Shown here: positions 35,359-47,090 of the stretch, piece after piece | Layout of the letters: every line of letters begins with the position of its first letter | Numbering within the stretch: position 1 is the first letter of the stretch | NCBI GenBank assembly: GCA_027625915.1 | Contig: JANTQA010000075.1 | Location: 1,674,001 to 1,738,000 of the forward strand | Direction of reading: 5' to 3' | DNA: 64,000 bases | From: Anaeramoeba flamelloides | Lineage: Eukaryota > Metamonada > Anaeramoebidae | Notes under the pieces: generated by a model | The model's database searches: none | What the model was told of the DNA's origin: nothing | The model's input: the letters and a program-made list of their open reading frames with translations, nothing else | Made by a program: the position numbers and the translations under genes

Positions 35359-37196
35359 GGACTAGGGATTGAATGATGAATAAAATTTGAGTACTTTTTA
35401 TTTCTCAAGATATTTTTACTTTCTTTTCAATAGTGCGAACCGAAAAGTTAAATTTGTGTTTCAAAATATAAAGTGTGTTTCTTTTTGTTAAAGAAAAGCC
35501 CTATACATTAACCGATCAAAAAAAACCGAATATAAATCCAAACTAAATATGGTATTGATTTCTTAAAGTTCTATTATTTCAAAAGAAATCCTAAAAAAGA
35601 AGGATCAAATTAAAGAATTTATCTCAAAAAATAGAGTTAATTTTTTGTTATTTTTAATTATTAAAAATAACAAAAAATCAAAAAAAAAATTGAAAATTAT
35701 GAAAAAGCTACAACAAACTGTATTTAAAATTTCAAAATTAGTGAAAAGATCAAGGATTTTAGGTCTGATCGAAAGTGATTTGAACTTAGGTTTACTAATT
35801 GTTAGTAGATTTGATGTTGCCTTCGAACAAGAAGATAACAAAGTTCGAATTATATTTTGAAATAGGGATTATTGTAGTTGGTAACACATTATTTTGATCA
35901 CTGTACATCTTTGAATGAAAGGGGAAATGATATTGAGGGATAATAGTTTTTAAGAAATTTTGTTTTGAATATCCTTATTCAAAAGATTTTTGATGAAATG
36001 TTCCAAAAAGTATAGTAGTGTAAAATATTTTTTATACAACCTTTAATCGAAAACAAAAATTAAACTAATGTTTTTTTTTCAGATTTGGATATTAAAAGAG
36101 AGGAAGACATCACTGTATATACCCAGTTCAGAAAAAAAATCCAGTATTAAGGTTAGATCTTGGATTATAGTACTGAAAAAAATACCTGACCGGAAAATAA
36201 TTCCTGGAAAGATTTTTAATTGTGAATATCTAGTAAAATTATTGTGTATTTTTCTTTTATTTAAAATCAAATCCTTTTTATAAATATCCAAATTTTTATG
36301 ATCCCAGTAATAAACCTATCAAAAGTTCACGAAAGTAAGGTGTCTATAGAAAACCAAAGTAATTAGTTTGGTGTCCTTCGTGGATTTACTTTATTTGTAA
36401 AATAATCGAGTTTTATAGAACTTTATTAGAGTTTGAAAAATCATAATTTTTATTCTTATTTTTTGATTGATTGAATAGTGTTTTGAATCAGTGTAATTTC
36501 ACTAATCAATATTAAAAGAAGTGGGTGAGTTATAATTTTAAAAAGTTTGATTCTGATTAAAAATGGGTTTGAATTTAAATAAAAAGCTATTACACAACAA
36601 TTTACCTAATATTAACAATTCAAAATCTTGTCCCGAGATTATTTTCCGGTTGGGTATTTTTTCACTGCTTTACTCGAAAATTCAAAAAAATTACAATCCG
36701 AGAAAAAATACAAACACAATTTTTAATATAAAACCTTTCTGAAAATAAAAAATAAGATCAAATAATAGAAGAAAAAATAATTAATATAAGAAAGACCGGC
36801 TGAATTTTTTTTCACAATAACAATTATTCTGATACTATTTTTTTGGTATGAGTTTTTCTTGGATGATCAATTATTAAAAATTATGAAAAAATTGACAATT
36901 TTATGATCTCCAAAACCACCCTGATTGATATTTTTATAAGAAATTCGATTTTAATAATGCTTGTTAACATGATTGGAAATTATATAATGGGTTATTATTT
37001 AACTTAATTTGTTTTTTCTTTTAATTGGTCTTACTTTTTGTTTTCAGTAATTTCCCCAATTAAAAACCACATTTCATTTATTTTCCAAAACGGAACCGTA
37101 TCGAAATCTTTTTTACTGAGCGGGATGCTCGTTTGGTATGAAGAAATCCAGATTAACAACCCAAAACTTTGCGAATCATAACTCAGAAAATTGTTA

Positions 37197-38640
37197 CAAA
37201 AAAAAATCTACAAATTCGGTATTTTTGAAATACACTCATAAAATAAATATATTATACATAATAATTTTGAAAAGGGTTTACACCTTTATTAAACATTAAT
37301 TGAAATAAAAAAAAAACAAATGGAAGTTTTCAGTAATATTTTTTTCATATTTAATTGTGAAAAATTTTGAAAATTTTATTTGGCTTAGTGGTGAGATTAT
37401 TTTAATCTATTTTTTTTTAAATAACCAAAAAAGAATTATATTTTTTTATTTTTAATATAAAATCAAAAGTTTCTTTCAAAAGATATATTAAATTAAATTA
37501 AAAAAATAATTTTTTTTCTGATTTTTTTTCTGATTTTGTATTATTTTTTATTCTATTATTTTTTTTCATGTTTTAGTTTATGTGAATTTTTCCTATTTAT
37601 TTTTCAACAAATTGTATTGTTATTTATTGTTTTTTACTAGTTAATTCACAATCTAAATTTAATTAGTTTCAACTTTTTCCAATATAAAAATACCCTGAAA
37701 ATAGGTGTTTTTTTCAAAAGTCGGTATTTTTGAAAAGGGGGGTATTCAGATTGTCATGAGTTTAATAGCTATCCTTTTTTTATTACATAAAATTATGATA
37801 ACTTTGAAAAAATAATTTATCAAAGAAGTATAACTGAAATCCAATCTATGGTTTTGGCTAACTTTAATTTTAGGTATTTAAATTTTCCTTGTACACTACA
37901 CTACAAGGAAAATTTTTTCAAAAAAAAATCTCTAAATTTTGTATTTTTGAAATACACTCATATAATAAACATTATTATACATAACAATTTTCAATGAGGT
38001 TTACAACTTTAATAGATATTAATAGGAATTGAAAAAAAATGAAATTTTTCAGTAATATTTTTTTCATTTTTAATTGTAAAATTTTTGAATTTTTTAATTG
38101 ACTTAGTAGAGAGATAATTTTCAAGTATTTTTTTAATAGTATAAAAGGAAACATATTATTCAATTTGAAAATAGCACAAAATATTTCAATCAAAAGATAT
38201 CGCTAAATTAAATTGAAAATCTGATTTTTTATCTGTTTTTGGAATATTTTTTATCATTTTATTTTTTTCCATGTTTGAGTTTTTATATACGTTCCCGGTT
38301 TTTTTCTGCAAATTACTTTAACAAATATTCGTTTTTCAATCTTAATGTTCAATCAAAAGTTCATTCGTTGTAACTAATATCAAAAAAAAAAAAAATTCGG
38401 ACAAAATAGATTTTTTTTCAAAAGTCATTAATTTTGAAAAAGAAGGTGGTATTAAATTTTAATGAGTTTAATAGCAATCTTTGCTTAATTATATAAAATT
38501 ATCATAACTTTGAAAAAAATAATTTTTTTAAAGATGTTTAACTGAAAAGAAATATATATATATTTGGCTAACTTTAATTTTCTGAATTTATTTTTTCCTT
38601 GTGACCATGTGCACTAATGATTTCTGAATTTTTCATAATT
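37197..38640 (+). repeat. Tandem direct duplication, two units of about 720 bp
   Basis: Unit 1 starts near 37197 and unit 2 near 37919 with the same sequence of landmarks: 'tatttttgaaatacactcat', 'ttattatacataa', 'ttttcagtaatatttttttc', '...ttcaaaagtc', 'gagtttaatag', 'aaattatcataactttgaaa', 'ggctaactttaatttt'. Units are diverged by substitutions and small indels. Unit 1 ends in a small palindrome, 'ccttgtacactacactacaagg' (first 20 bases at 37889). No coding capacity. Confidence 0.75.
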
Positions 38641-38896
38641 TCATAATATGAACTTGAAAACTTTTTTTCAAAAAAAAAAAATTAAACATCTGCTAATTTT
38701 ACACTTTATGATAACTTCAATTAACATTAACATTATTAGTTGTTAAAAGAACTTTGATCAAAATATATTTTTGTAGATATCTTACAATAAAAGTTGAAAA
38801 ATCTATTTTTTTTACTTTCTATTAAGATTTTTTTTCAATTTAATCTTTCAAAATTAGAATAATTTTTCATTCATAGATAAATGGTAATTTTATTTA

Positions 38897-39091
38897 CAGT
38901 AAGTTTCACTTTTTAGGCAAAAACTTTCAACGAAATTTAAGGCACAAAAAAAATCTCAAATTAAGGCACAAAATTCAAATTCTAGTAAAATAATTTGCAA
39001 AAAAAAAATTCCAAATTTTGTGCTTTAATTTGAGATTTTTTTGTGCCTTAAATTTTGTTGAAAGTTTGTGCCTTAAAAGTGAAACTGACTG
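38897..39091. mobile_element. Hairpin MITE, CAGTCAGTT family, copy G
   Basis: 195 bp, TA flanks (38895-38896, 39092-39093). The arms match nearly base for base, with three AAGGCACAAA blocks each. The central part is in the opposite orientation to most copies ('cacaaaattcaaattctag' before 'ttccaaattttgtgc'). Confidence 0.9.
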
Positions 39092-39201
39092 TAGATTTTA
39101 AAAGTATTTTATATTTTTTGAATATCTTTCAAATATGAAATAATTTATTTGGGGTTTTAAGGGAATTATTTTTTCATTTAAATTTAAAAGTATATATATA
39201 T

Positions 39202-39780
39202 AAACTAAATTCAAAAAATAGGGGCCCAAATTTCGAGATCTCGTTCTAGAATCATTGGATTTCAATATGATGTTGGGCAGTTGATTAATGATGTAATTTA
39301 AATAAAATTTTCTACTTCATAATTTACTAACCAAACTTTTGACTGAAAAAATGGAAGAAAATAAAAAAAATTTTCAAACAATCAGATGACAATATGATTT
39401 TTTTTTGTTTGTTAGTTTCTTCAATCAAATAGTTTCAGATGTCAATTTTTCTTCACTGATTTACATTTAATATTTTTACATGATGAAAAATTTCAATTTA
39501 ATTCTCAATCAAATTACTCTTACAACCGAAAAAAAATTCGATAATATCCAGATGTTGTAAAATTTTGTATGATTTTTTTAGCCAAATTTTTGTTCAAAAA
39601 ATGAAATAGATTTTTTTCAACGTATAAAAATTTTTAAAGAAGACACCTTGTTAGTATTTAATCTTCTGATGATTATCCATCAACTTCTAGTTTATTGATG
39701 ATTATTTACAGGGTTCCTCATATAATTAGTTTAGTGAGTATAATTTGAAAAACTGGGCCCTTATTTTTCGAAAGTAGTTT
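39202..39780. mobile_element. TIR element with GGGCCC near both ends
   Basis: About 579 bp inside TA repeats. Left end AAACTAAATTCAAAAAATAG followed by GGGCCC; right end GGGCCC followed by TTATTTTTCGAAAGTAGTTT. The termini are distantly like those of the 8625-9154 family (AAACTAGATTCCAAAAATTT), suggesting related transposases. No coding frame. Confidence 0.7.
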
Positions 39781-40915
39781 ATATATATATATATAATTTT
39801 TCTGTTAGGTTTTTTTTAATTATTGTCATAAAGCGAAAATTTTTTTTAATTTTCATTTTATCCCAAAGAGTAAAAAAAAATGTCTTTATTTTTTCCAAAA
39901 TTTAAAAGAATTGAGTATAATATAAGATTTTTCTCTATTCATTTGAATTCTGGAAAAGCACCTTCAGGATTTTCTTTTTATTTCTAAAATTAAAAAAAAC
40001 ATAGGCACTCTATGGCACTTGACGGACAATAGAAAAATTATCATTAGGAATTTTTTTTCGGTATCTGTGTTTTTTTAGGCAAGTAGAGTGTTTTCAAAGC
40101 TATTAGTTATTATCTATTCAAAAAAATATCCGAAAGTTAAATTTTTGGAAAACTCCTCATTGCATCCACATAAAAATTTTTATCCCAAAAAAACACCTTT
40201 TTTCCCCCAACTAGAGACTTTTAACAATCATAGTGATATGATTAAAAACAATAAATTCAACACCCGAAAGATTTTTAAGTCCTGGAAGGCTGATTAAATT
40301 GTGAACAAATTCTATTATAAAGGGATAGAATGATAATCGAAAGAGTAGTTTTGTAAAACTTGAAATTTTACATTTTATTTTTTCATACGCATTCGGTGTA
40401 TTTGTTGCCAAAGAATGGAATAAAGTTTTATCGATTTTCAAGGTAAACCCAAAAAAGATCTTTAAGTGTCTTATAACAACCACATTTACAGTTTGCCACT
40501 GACGTTAGTTGAGAAACTTTGAGAATTTTTGGAAATTTCATATTTACTTTTGAACTATTAAATTGTATATGTTTCCAAACTAGATGTTTTTGCTCTTTTT
40601 TTAAGAGAATATCAGAATCAGAAGAAATCTAGACAAAGAAATACGAACACAGGTTCAATTTTATCCAAGATCAGGCTCCCTTATCTCAATAAAAAAGATT
40701 TTCATAAATATTTAGATGTTATTAGTCTCGCATTTTTCATTGTAACACAGTCAAAAATCAGCAGTGTTAATCCTAAATCATCAGAGTTTAATTTTTTGAA
40801 AGGAAATTTGAAGAAGAGAAAGGTCGATTTTTGACAAATAAAATTTTTCTTTGAAACGTGGAAGCATTTTTAATTTAAAAAAAAATAATTTACTGATTTT
40901 CATTCATTTTTTTAA

Positions 40916-41497
<582 letters not shown>

Positions 41498-42126
41498 CTT
41501 TAACTCAAAATATTAAAAACATTCTCTTTCTTTTTCTTTTTCTTTTTCATTTCTTTTTTAATCTTTTCATACTTGTGAAATATTTCCATTGAAACTGGAT
41601 TTTTTTTTTATTTATTATTAATGCAGTGAACATAATTGTTCACTTTAAAATGATTCAGAAATAAAAAATTTCCAAAATTTTTAATTTTCCTCTATTCTTT
41701 TTAGTTAATTTTTTAAGGGAGTATGTAAATAACAAATTTTGTGTGCCACAGTTATTAACAAACTGAATCTTTAAAGTCATTTCTTTCATCCAATAAATGA
41801 ATGTTTTTATAAAAAGTGAGAGTGTATTGGTACATACTTGTAAAATATTTCAAATTATAAAATAGAAATCAAAATAATTGAAAAATTGAGCAAGAAAAAA
41901 TAAAAACAAATTTTTATTTCATTGATCTTATCTGGAATATTTAGTATAATTGTTTCTTCTTTGCTTGATTTTATTTTTAAATCTTCATGGAAAATACTTT
42001 TGTTTGTAAAATTTTGATTAATAAATTACTTTATATTTTAAAAAGAATTTTCAAATTTGAATTAAATTCATCTAATTGAGATTTGGTTTCAGAAAATATC
42101 ATATTTTTGAAATACTTCTTGATTAA
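41498..42126. other. 3' flank of the Arf gene
   Basis: CT-rich tract just after the stop codon (41520-41570), then A+T-rich sequence to the next mobile element. No gene or repeat recognised. Confidence 0.6.
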
Positions 42127-42697
42127 GGGTAGAGTCATTACGGTGAAATTTTTTATTCTGAAATGGAAAAAAACTTTTTAGTAATTTTATTGAGGACCTA
42201 ACACCAATCAAAAACCAACCAACCTATGATGTACTATCGATCTCCAATAATCATCAACGAAAAAATGAGGACATTTTTAGAAAAAAGCGCCAAAGAGCGA
42301 CACTCAATTTCCAATTAAAATGGTCGTGAATTACAATTTTGAAAACAACTACACAAGAGTAAATATAAAATTGGGATCAAAAAATTTTTTTATTGCTCAA
42401 CAAATTCAAAATTTTCTTAAATTTCTATTTTTGGTGTTTAGAAGTCTCTAGGACGTCTAGTTTTCGAGATATTGCCCAAAATCGATTTTTATATACAAAT
42501 TTTTTAATTGTGATTTTTCACTGCTATTTTGGGCAATAACTCGAAAAATATAAGACCCCCAAAAAAATGAAAAATTGAGATTGTTTTTATATTGTTTATA
42601 TAGTGACCCCCATAGATTAAAATAAATTTTAAAGTTTTTTTTTTTGAAAAAAAAAAAAAAAAATCTTTTTTTTAATTGTAGATATTAAACTATTTTT

Positions 42698-43379
42698 CAG
42701 TCAAAGGCGCCCAGTTGTAATGGTATAATACACGTGTTTAAAGGGTTTGCATAGATATTAGAAGAAAAAGTTAATTTTGGAAATTTTCAAAATTGAAATC
42801 ATTTTTTCACATTTCTACAGATTTTTGTTTTTTTTTTTCGATTTTTTTTTTAAAAACATCATTCATTTGCAAAAAATTTTTTAGTGCAAGATCAATAGTC
42901 ACTTGGTAAAAACGTGTTATTATAATGTCATTGAAACCATGTAAAGATTGTTGAGAAATCATATTGATTTCTATTGGAATTCAATTTGATCTTTGATCTT
43001 GATATTTGTTTAATAAATGTGAAAAATTTTCACTTCATTTTCATTTCCTTTTTCAAATAGAGACCACAAATACCAACAAACTTTGTTTGAGGGCTTAATT
43101 TCTAAAAGAAAAGTATCGAAAATGAAGTGAAAAATGTTTGAAATTTATTATTCAAATACCAGTAGAAGTTCAAAACAAACATCGTTGTTTTTCTCAATAG
43201 GGCCCTAAGAATTTGAGTTTTTCAATTTTTAAGAAAAGCTATTGATTTATTAATATTCTTTCAGACATGTATCAACATTTCTTCGAGGTGTATTATTCTG
43301 TTTATTTCTTATTTGTTCTTCAAAGGTCAATTATTTTATATAATTGATATTTGAAAAAAACGTTGGGCCCCTTTGACTG
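42698..43379. mobile_element. TIR element, CAGTCAAAGG family, nested
   Basis: About 682 bp; left end TTTCAGTCAAAGGCGCCCA, right end GGGCCCCTTTGACTGAAA, near-perfect inverted repeats. It carries a palindromic TTTTCACTTCATTT-type block at 43020-43140. A partial match to its left end is at 7085-7190. Non-coding. Confidence 0.7.
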
Positions 43380-43612
43380 AAACAGAGTTTAGTATATATA
43401 AATAATTTAAAATCTTCTATACCCCATACAAAAAAAACTACTTAGTTACCAGCATTTATCCGAATTTTGGTACCTAAAGAGGATTTGAATTTTTGAAAAA
43501 AAAAATTTTGAAAAGATTTAAAGGTAAATTCAGGTAGCAAACATGCACACTTTAATTGATCAAATTATATATAAAAATTTAAAATAAAAATAAAAAAAAC
43601 TATTAATTTAAT

Positions 43613-43693
43613 TGATCTAATCAGGAATCGAAATCCGGCTACACACTTTTCAAATTTTGAGATCTCGTTGCTCTACCGCTGATCTAATGAGTA
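43613..43693 (-). pseudogene. tRNA-like sequence with A and B boxes
   Basis: On the minus strand TAGATCAGCGGTAGAGC matches the tRNA D-arm/A-box and GGATTTCGATTCC matches the T-arm/B-box. The T stem is nearly complete but no acceptor stem forms and the space between boxes is about 8 nt too long for a standard anticodon arm. It overlaps a 9-bp direct repeat, TGATCTAAT (43613-43621 and 43680-43688). Probably a tRNA relic or SINE head rather than a working tRNA. Confidence 0.5.
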
Positions 43694-45806
43694 ATTATAG
43701 GATATTTTAAAATTATAAAAAATATGAAGATAATAAAATTGAATTTTTAATTGAGTAATTTTTCTAATATATTTTTTTTTTGAATAAAAAACTCCAAGTT
43801 TTTATGATTAAAAAAAATTTTTTTTTTTTTTTCATTGTAAAAAAATTAATAAATTTAAAATTGAATTGAAAAAAAGTAATATAAAAAAAAAATTTTTTTT
43901 TGAAAAAAATCATTTTAATAGGAAACTCTAGTAAAAATTTCTTTTTAATTTTTTAGCATTTTTTTAATATTTTTCTAGTGATAACACTAGAAAAAAATTG
44001 AAAAAACGAATATTTAGATAAAATAAGATAAGTTATAATAATTTTTTTTTCAAAATATCGGTAATGTGAATTTTTTTTGATAAATTAGAAAAAAATGAAA
44101 ATTTACTAGAGTTTTCCAATTAAAAAAAAATTTTTTTTTTTAAACATTGTTTTTTCAGTTAAAATAAAAATAAAAATCATTTTTTTGAGATGTTTAAAAA
44201 AACTTTTTCTTTTCAAAGTTACCAATTTTTAGTACTTTAAAAAATATTTTGAAAAAAAATTTTTAAATACATTTTTTAAAATTTTCAATTTTGAAAAAAG
44301 TCAAAAACACCCATTTTAAATACTAAATATTTTCGAAACCTCTAAACCCTCATAAAATTTAAATTTAAAAACTTCACAACAAAAATAAAAATAAAAAAAT
44401 TTTTTTCAAAATTTTTTGTCTATATCAAATAGATTTTTATATTTCATTTTATCAACTAATATTCATAGTAACTTATGTATTTTTATAATTAACTTGGATA
44501 AAAGTGAAAAAAAAAAATAAAAAAAAAAATTTCAAAATTACGAAATTTCTAACTATTGTTGTTTAAAATATATTATAAATATAAAATTTGAGTAAATCAA
44601 AAATGGGAAAATCAAAAGAGTAGTAAAAAAATTTTCAAAAAAAAAAATTTTTTAAACCTTAATTTTTTTAATTTTTTTCACCAAAATCATATTTTTGATC
44701 AAAAATTACCATAGTAAGATGATCTTTAAAATACCAAAAAAAAATTATTTTTGTGTTAAAATGTACCTTTTTTAAAAATGAAAAATTCAAAATTTCAAAA
44801 AAATTTTTTTTTGATAAAAAATCGAAAATTGAGAATAACTTCTAAAATAGAGGAGAGAAAGAGCTCTAAACTTTAAAAATCAATTTTTCAGATTATTTTG
44901 ATTTTGGAACGATGAGTAATTTGTCCAGAGATCCAATATTTATAAATTCAATTTTTTTCAATTTATACTTGTGTATGTCAGTTTTGAAGTTTCGCTCTTT
45001 GACGCTTTTTGAGATCTCGGTGGCTTTTTTTTTCTTTTTTTTTCTTTTTTCAAATGAGTTATTTTTATTGAAAGACTATTACCTAATCCTTACTTGGTCA
45101 AATTTAGTGGGTTTTAAAATAACCACAAATCAGACTAAATCAAATAAAATTGATTGCAAAATACAAGAAAGCAATTTGTTTTAAATTAAAGAAATTTAAC
45201 CTCTTTGGAAATATAAAATGAGAAAAGATGAATTTTTTTTTTAAATTTTGATTTTTTGAAATTGAGAACTCCTTTTCTACGTTGAATTTTTTGTCAAAGA
45301 GATCCTATATAATTTTTTTTTTGTTATTTGAATTTTGTAAATCAAACGAAGGCCGATTTCACAATACTCCTTTTTGGTCTGAGGTCACCCCTTGAGTATG
45401 GTGCCTTTTCACGGTAAATGACTCGACCCTTAAAACAAATTTTTTTGGACATATTTGTTTGATTTGATAATTTTTTATTTTTTCAAAATTTTAAAACCCA
45501 AAATAATTGACAATTATTTTTGTTTTTATTTTTTTCTGATTTTTCTTTTATTTTAGCTTGAATCCTTATTTTGTTGTTTTTTTTTTTTGATTTTGGTAAT
45601 TCAATCTTTCTTCTTTAATCTTTAATAACACAAAACAATCCGAATTAAGTTTTTATTTTTTTTCTCGAGATTTTCATTTTAATTTGAACTTTTTATATTT
45701 GTTTTTTTTTTTGATTTAACAAAGTTAATCATTTTAATTTTTAAACAATATTACTTTTAATTTTTTTACATTTTACTTTTTCCAAAATTTCTTTTAATTT
45801 TAGAAA

Positions 45807-46514
45807 ATGTATAGAAAGAAGAGAACTTACACCAACATATTGTACTTGAAGGGGGGACTCCCGCAACTTCCAAAGGACAGATGTGAGGATTACTTATCCG
45901 AACATCTGGGCGAAATTTGGAGCTCAGTAATTCATTACCAACATTTCAAGGTAATGAATTACGTAATGGAAGAAGAAGAAGAAAAAAATAAAAAAAAAAA
46001 AAATTTATTTTTTAAGGGGCGCAGGACATTTGAACATGAAGTAGCCAAAACAGGGCCTATGTTCACAAAACTGGAATTCAGCACCACTTGGAAAGCCACA
46101 GAAGCATATAATGCACTCTACAATTATCCTATTGTCATTGACAATAGGATAATTGAGGTAATATACTCTAATTCAAGCTCTTTATTGAGCATTCTTCCTT
46201 ATTTAACACCTTATAACCCCTCTGGATATAAGGCTTTTAGAGGTTATAAATTGGAATCTCCCGACTCCAATTACTCGGCAAATAAAGACAAAAGTCCCCA
46301 CCGAGGCCCGATTGGGTATACCCCTCAAAACTCAGGGATAGGGATACACTATAAATATCCCGAAAATTATTATACTGAAGGTGAAAGGCTCTCTCAACAG
46401 TCTTACAAAAAAAGAGAGATGAGCAAAAGAACCCCTCAGAGAAACAATAGGTCAAGAACCTATAGAGAAGAGAACTCAAAAAGAAAATCAATTGGGGAAA
46501 AAAAACCCATATGA
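45807..46514 (+). CDS. LINE ORF1a, RRM-like RNA-binding protein
   Basis: 235 residues. Residues 8-125 look like an RRM fold: NILYLKGGLP as first strand, and FTKLEFSTTWKATEAYNALYNYPIVIDNRIIEVIYS as the second half including the RNP-type strand and final strand. A poly-Glu/poly-Lys run (residues 55-68) interrupts the domain. The C-terminal third is basic and rich in Ser, Arg and Tyr, suited to coating RNA. The stop overlaps the next start as ATGA (46511-46514), implying coupled translation or an old frame change. ORF1 proteins of LINEs bind their own RNA; that role is inferred. Confidence 0.7.
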   Translation: MYRKKRTYTNILYLKGGLPQLPKDRCEDYLSEHLGEIWSSVIHYQHFKVMNYVMEEEEEKNKKKKNLFFKGRRTFEHEVAKTGPMFTKLEFSTTWKATEAYNALYNYPIVIDNRIIEVIYSNSSSLLSILPYLTPYNPSGYKAFRGYKLESPDSNYSANKDKSPHRGPIGYTPQNSGIGIHYKYPENYYTEGERLSQQSYKKREMSKRTPQRNNRSRTYREENSKRKSIGEKKPI

Positions 46515-47065
46515 GTTATAGAAATGCGGTTAAATATAACCCTAAAAAAGACTTAGAGAATAAAAAGAAAGAAAAAAACACTCAAAAAAGAGATATATTC
46601 TCAAAAAATGCTCTCTTTGTAATAGGTAAAAAAGAGAATATTCTAGAAACAACAGAAAAACAAAATATTGAGAAACACTTCATGAGTTTCAACCCCATTA
46701 AAATTGAAAAAAAAAACTCAAAAACAGGGAAAAATTATTTTATTGTTTATTTTAAAGATGAGAGAATGAGAAATAGGGCCCTCATAATGAAGGACACTAT
46801 AATAAATAATACAACAATCACAGTCAAAAAAGCTCTAAAAAAATCACTCAATCAAAATAATAAAAAAAATAATAACCCTAACTCAAAAGAAAGAAAAACA
46901 AAAATAAAAACTATTGAAGAAATATCTCAAACAATAAAAGATATCAAAAAAGAACAAGAAGAAAGTTTAAAAATAATTCAAGAAAAAATAAAAAAAACTA
47001 AAAAGAAGAAAAAAAAAATAAATAAAGATTCACAAAAAAGAATTAAAAAGACTACTCAAAGATAA
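46511..47065 (+). CDS. LINE ORF1b, second RRM-like protein
   Basis: 184 residues, starting in the ATGA overlap with ORF1a. Residues 32-115 fit an RRM: ALFVIGKK first strand, IEKHFMSFNPIKIEK helix and strand, GKNYFIVYFKDERMRNRAL as the RNP1 strand plus second helix, ITVKKA last strand. The tail is a lysine-rich coiled coil (IKKEQEESLKIIQEKIKKTKK). Same reading frame as the later endonuclease region. Two RRMs in tandem frames would together make a conventional ORF1. Confidence 0.7.
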   Translation: MSYRNAVKYNPKKDLENKKKEKNTQKRDIFSKNALFVIGKKENILETTEKQNIEKHFMSFNPIKIEKKNSKTGKNYFIVYFKDERMRNRALIMKDTIINNTTITVKKALKKSLNQNNKKNNNPNSKERKTKIKTIEEISQTIKDIKKEQEESLKIIQEKIKKTKKKKKKINKDSQKRIKKTTQR

Positions 47066-47090
47066 AATAAAACTAAAATTAGAGGTAGAA

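Larger units (their letters stand above)
42127..45432. mobile_element. Composite: TIR element of the AAGGGTCGAGTCATT family with nested insertions
   Basis: Outer ends TTAAGGGTAGAGTCATTACG at left and ATGACTCGACCCTTAA at right are inverted repeats. The outer ~220 bp at left and ~460 bp at right align with the 737 bp element at 12195-12931. Between about 42350 and 44970 lies ~2.6 kb absent from that short form, bordered by 'ctacacaagagtaaatata' and 'tttatacttgtgtatgtc', which are roughly inverted. Inside it is a further TIR element (42698-43379) and a tRNA-like segment (43613-43693). No transposase frame is visible; the interior is extremely A+T-rich. Confidence 0.65.

Noticed and set aside
40211-40483. 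90-residue minus-strand frame upstream of Arf
   Set aside because: Starts at a non-ATG codon, hydrophobic composition without motif, and no drop in A+T content. A weak gene candidate at best.
44912-45184. 90-residue frame within the composite element
   Set aside because: Lies across the end of a nested insertion and the conserved non-coding flank of the family; poly-Phe from T runs.
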